Below are positions 4,223 through 5,912 of a stretch of DNA of 5,912 bases, one piece after another. How positions within the stretch are numbered: position 1 is the first letter of the stretch; each line of letters opens with the position of its first letter. The position numbers and the translations under genes were made by a program. The notes beneath the pieces were generated by a model. It was given only the letters and a program-made list of their open reading frames with translations, was not told the origin of the DNA and searched no databases. The stretch spans positions 1-5,912 of the forward strand of contig JAAWNI010000140.1 of NCBI GenBank assembly GCA_022798855.1, read 5' to 3'. Source of the DNA: Lawsonibacter sp. (GTDB taxonomy: Bacteria > Bacillota > Clostridia > Oscillospirales > Oscillospiraceae).

Positions 4223-5728
4223 ATGGCCGATAAGAACAACCAGACCGGCGCGGCCGAACAGGAAAATCTGTCTCAGCTGCTGCAGATCCGCCGGGACAAG
4301 CTGAAGCAGCTCCAGGAGGGCGGAAACGACCCCTTCACCATCACCCGGTACGTGGCGGACAGCGACTCCGCGCGCATCAAAGAGAACTTCGACGCCCTGG
4401 AGGGCAAAGAGGTGTCGGTTGCCGGGCGGCTGATGTCCAAGCGGGGGATGGGCAAGGTGTCCTTCTGCGATTTGCAGGACAAATCCGGCCGCATCCAGCT
4501 CTACGCCCGGAAGGACGAGATGGACGCGGAGGAGTATGACCGCTTTAAAAAGTACGACATCGGCGACATCGTGGGGGTCCACGGCGTGGTCTTCCGCACC
4601 CAGCGGGGGGAGATGTCCGTCCGGGTGGTGGATGTCACCCTGCTCAGCAAGTCCCTGCTGCCCCTGCCGGAGAAGTTCCACGGCCTGACCAGCACCGAGC
4701 TGCGCTACCGCCAGCGGTATGTGGACCTGATCGTCAACCCGGAGGTAAAGCGCAACTTTATGATACGCTCCCAGTTCATCAAGCACGTCCGGGACTTTAT
4801 GGACGGCCGGGGCTTTATGGAGGTGGAGACGCCGGTGCTGAACACCATCTCCGGCGGGGCCACCGCCCGGCCCTTCGTCACCCACCACAATACCCTGGAC
4901 ATCGACATGTATATGCGCATCGCCACCGAGCTGCCCCTGAAGCGGCTCATCGTGGGCGGCATGGACCGGGTCTATGAGATCGGCCGCATTTTCCGCAACG
5001 AGGGCATGGACCCCAAGCACAACCCGGAGTTCACCACCATCGAGCTCTATCAGGCCTACGCCGATTTCAACGACATGATGGACCTGTTTGAGGACCTGCT
5101 GGCCTCCGCCGCCCAGAAGATTCTGGGCACCTATCAGGTCCAGTGGCAGGGGGAGGACATCGACCTGGCCCCCGGCTGGCCCCGCATGCCCATGCACGAA
5201 GCGGTGAAGCAGTACTGCGGCATCGACTTTATGGCCATTTCCTCTGACGAGGAGGCGGTGGCCGCCGCCAAGTCCATCGGCGTGGAGCTGCCCGAGACGG
5301 CGGATAAGACCTGGGGCAACGCCCTGTACGAGTGCTTCGACCAGCGGGTGGAGGAAAAGCTGATCCAGCCCACCTTTATCACCATGCACCCGGTGGATGT
5401 CTCCCCCCTGGCCAAGCGGTCCCCCAAGGACCCCCGGCTCACCGAGCGGTTTGAGCTGTTCATCTGCCACAGCGAGATGGGCAACGCCTTCTCCGAGCTC
5501 AATGACCCCATCGACCAGCGCCAGCGCTTCCAGAAGCAGGTGGAGCTGCGGGACAAGGGCGACGACGAGGCCGGCATGATGGATGAGGACTTCCTCACCG
5601 CCCTGGAGTACGGCATGCCCCCCACGGGCGGCCTGGGCATCGGCATCGACCGGTGCGTCATGCTCCTCACCGGGGCTGACTCCATCCGGGAAGTGATCCT
5701 CTTCCCCACGATGAAGCCGCTGGATTAA
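4223..5728 (+). CDS. lysS: lysyl-tRNA synthetase, class II
   Basis: A 501-residue class II lysyl-tRNA synthetase, which activates lysine with ATP and charges tRNA-Lys in the cytosol. An N-terminal extension (to about 60) leads to the OB-fold anticodon-binding domain (about 63-145, with VAGRLMSKRGMGKVSFCDLQ at 66-85). The catalytic core holds motif 1 (about 182-205, ending GFMEVETPVL), motif 2 (RNEGMDPKHNPEFTTIELYQ at 258-277) and motif 3 (GLGIGIDRCVMLLT at 470-483). HPVDVSPLAK (389-398) and NAFSELNDP (421-429) are further lysine-enzyme signatures. The length is normal (490-505) and the usual ending, REVILFPTMKP, is present, so the gene is complete. AGGAG (4209-4213) lies 9 bases before the ATG. 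No T-box is seen; the gap after greA is too short for one. It is probably co-transcribed with greA and ends at the strong terminator at 5869. Confidence 0.98.
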   Translation: MADKNNQTGAAEQENLSQLLQIRRDKLKQLQEGGNDPFTITRYVADSDSARIKENFDALEGKEVSVAGRLMSKRGMGKVSFCDLQDKSGRIQLYARKDEMDAEEYDRFKKYDIGDIVGVHGVVFRTQRGEMSVRVVDVTLLSKSLLPLPEKFHGLTSTELRYRQRYVDLIVNPEVKRNFMIRSQFIKHVRDFMDGRGFMEVETPVLNTISGGATARPFVTHHNTLDIDMYMRIATELPLKRLIVGGMDRVYEIGRIFRNEGMDPKHNPEFTTIELYQAYADFNDMMDLFEDLLASAAQKILGTYQVQWQGEDIDLAPGWPRMPMHEAVKQYCGIDFMAISSDEEAVAAAKSIGVELPETADKTWGNALYECFDQRVEEKLIQPTFITMHPVDVSPLAKRSPKDPRLTERFELFICHSEMGNAFSELNDPIDQRQRFQKQVELRDKGDDEAGMMDEDFLTALEYGMPPTGGLGIGIDRCVMLLTGADSIREVILFPTMKPLD

Positions 5729-5911
5729 AAATCGGCATCAGAAATTAGCAAAACGAACCGTATTGCTAAAAAATCCGGTGTAAATGCAGTGATTTGTTAT
5801 GAAGCTGGAAATCCACATTTGGATTTTACGACAGTTTTACGACAAACGAAAAGGATTTGGTATGGCAAAAGAAGTACCAGCCTCATGGCTGGTACTTCTT
5901 ACTATTTTTAG
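5729..5911 (+). pseudogene. possible remnant of an XRE-type helix-turn-helix gene
   Basis: Directly after the lysS TAA, the same frame stays open for 60 codons to a TAG at 5909-5911. Residues 10-41 of this stretch include RIAKKSGVNAVICYEAGNP and DFTTVLRQTKR, which resemble the recognition half of an XRE helix-turn-helix (IAxxSGVSxxxISRYEAG, then a helix with TLLK). No ATG occurs until near the end, and there is no SD, so it cannot be an intact gene; a degraded 3' fragment is the simplest reading. The base composition (roughly 35-40% G+C by hand count) is far below that of the neighbouring genes, which points to separate origin. The resemblance is short and judged by eye. Confidence 0.35.
5869..5909 (+). 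terminator. intrinsic terminator after lysS
   Basis: AAGAAGTACCAGCC (5869-5882) and GGCTGGTACTTCTT (5887-5900) form a perfect 14-bp stem around TCAT. ACTA and five T (5905-5909) follow. It is the strongest terminator in the window and should end the greA-lysS transcript. The purine-rich left arm would give a T-rich tail on the - strand too (CTTCTTTTG), so it may also stop transcription coming from the other side. Confidence 0.88.
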
Positions 5912-5912
5912 A

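Noticed and set aside
4007..5470. - strand open frame of 487 codons
   Set aside because: It lies opposite greA and lysS, both of which are complete with family motifs. The protein is His/Gly/Leu/Val-rich low-complexity shadow sequence.
5862..5912. Start of a new gene at ATG 5862
   Set aside because: No good SD precedes it, and the sequence is essentially the terminator hairpin. It stays open only because the window ends.

Overview
The window is a compact, GC-rich (about two thirds G+C by eye) stretch of bacterial chromosome. All seven convincing genes lie on the + strand. The gene set (M24 aminopeptidase, YpsA-like SLOG protein, QueH, greA next to lysS), the strong Shine-Dalgarno (SD) sequences and a consensus sigma-A promoter suggest a high-GC member of the Clostridia, such as Oscillospiraceae of the Flavonifractor/Pseudoflavonifractor kind. 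That placement is inference from style, not a database match.

Layout. 1-168: leader, possibly starting with the tail of an upstream terminator. 169-1233: Xaa-Pro aminopeptidase (M24B). 1234-1474: a 241-base gap holding two inverted copies of a REP-like hairpin repeat around a 17-base tandem array. 1475-2788: a tightly packed, probably translationally coupled trio of a SLOG/YpsA-like protein (TTG start), epoxyqueuosine reductase QueH and a 78-residue protein faintly resembling Imm59-type immunity proteins. 2789-2910: a spacer with a TATAAT box and a strong hairpin that buries the SD of the next gene. 2911-3591: a 226-residue protein of unknown function. 3588-3616: a perfect TTGACA-N17-TATAAT promoter whose -35 box overlaps the stop codon of that gene. 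3696-4169: greA, preceded by a leader hairpin. 4174-4202: a terminator-like or attenuator-like hairpin. 4223-5728: lysS. 5729-5912: an AT-rich tail with an in-frame remnant resembling an XRE helix-turn-helix, closed by a 14-bp intrinsic terminator.

How the genes work together. greA (rescue of backtracked RNA polymerase) and lysS (lysyl-tRNA charging) look like one housekeeping transcription unit, running from the consensus promoter to the terminator at the window end, with a possible partial stop between them. The SLOG-queH-small protein trio looks like a second unit; only QueH has a clear biochemical role (last step of queuosine synthesis). No complete new multi-gene system is visible. The most unusual material is non-coding: the REP-like pair with compensatory base changes, the tandem array that seems derived from it, and the SD-burying hairpin.
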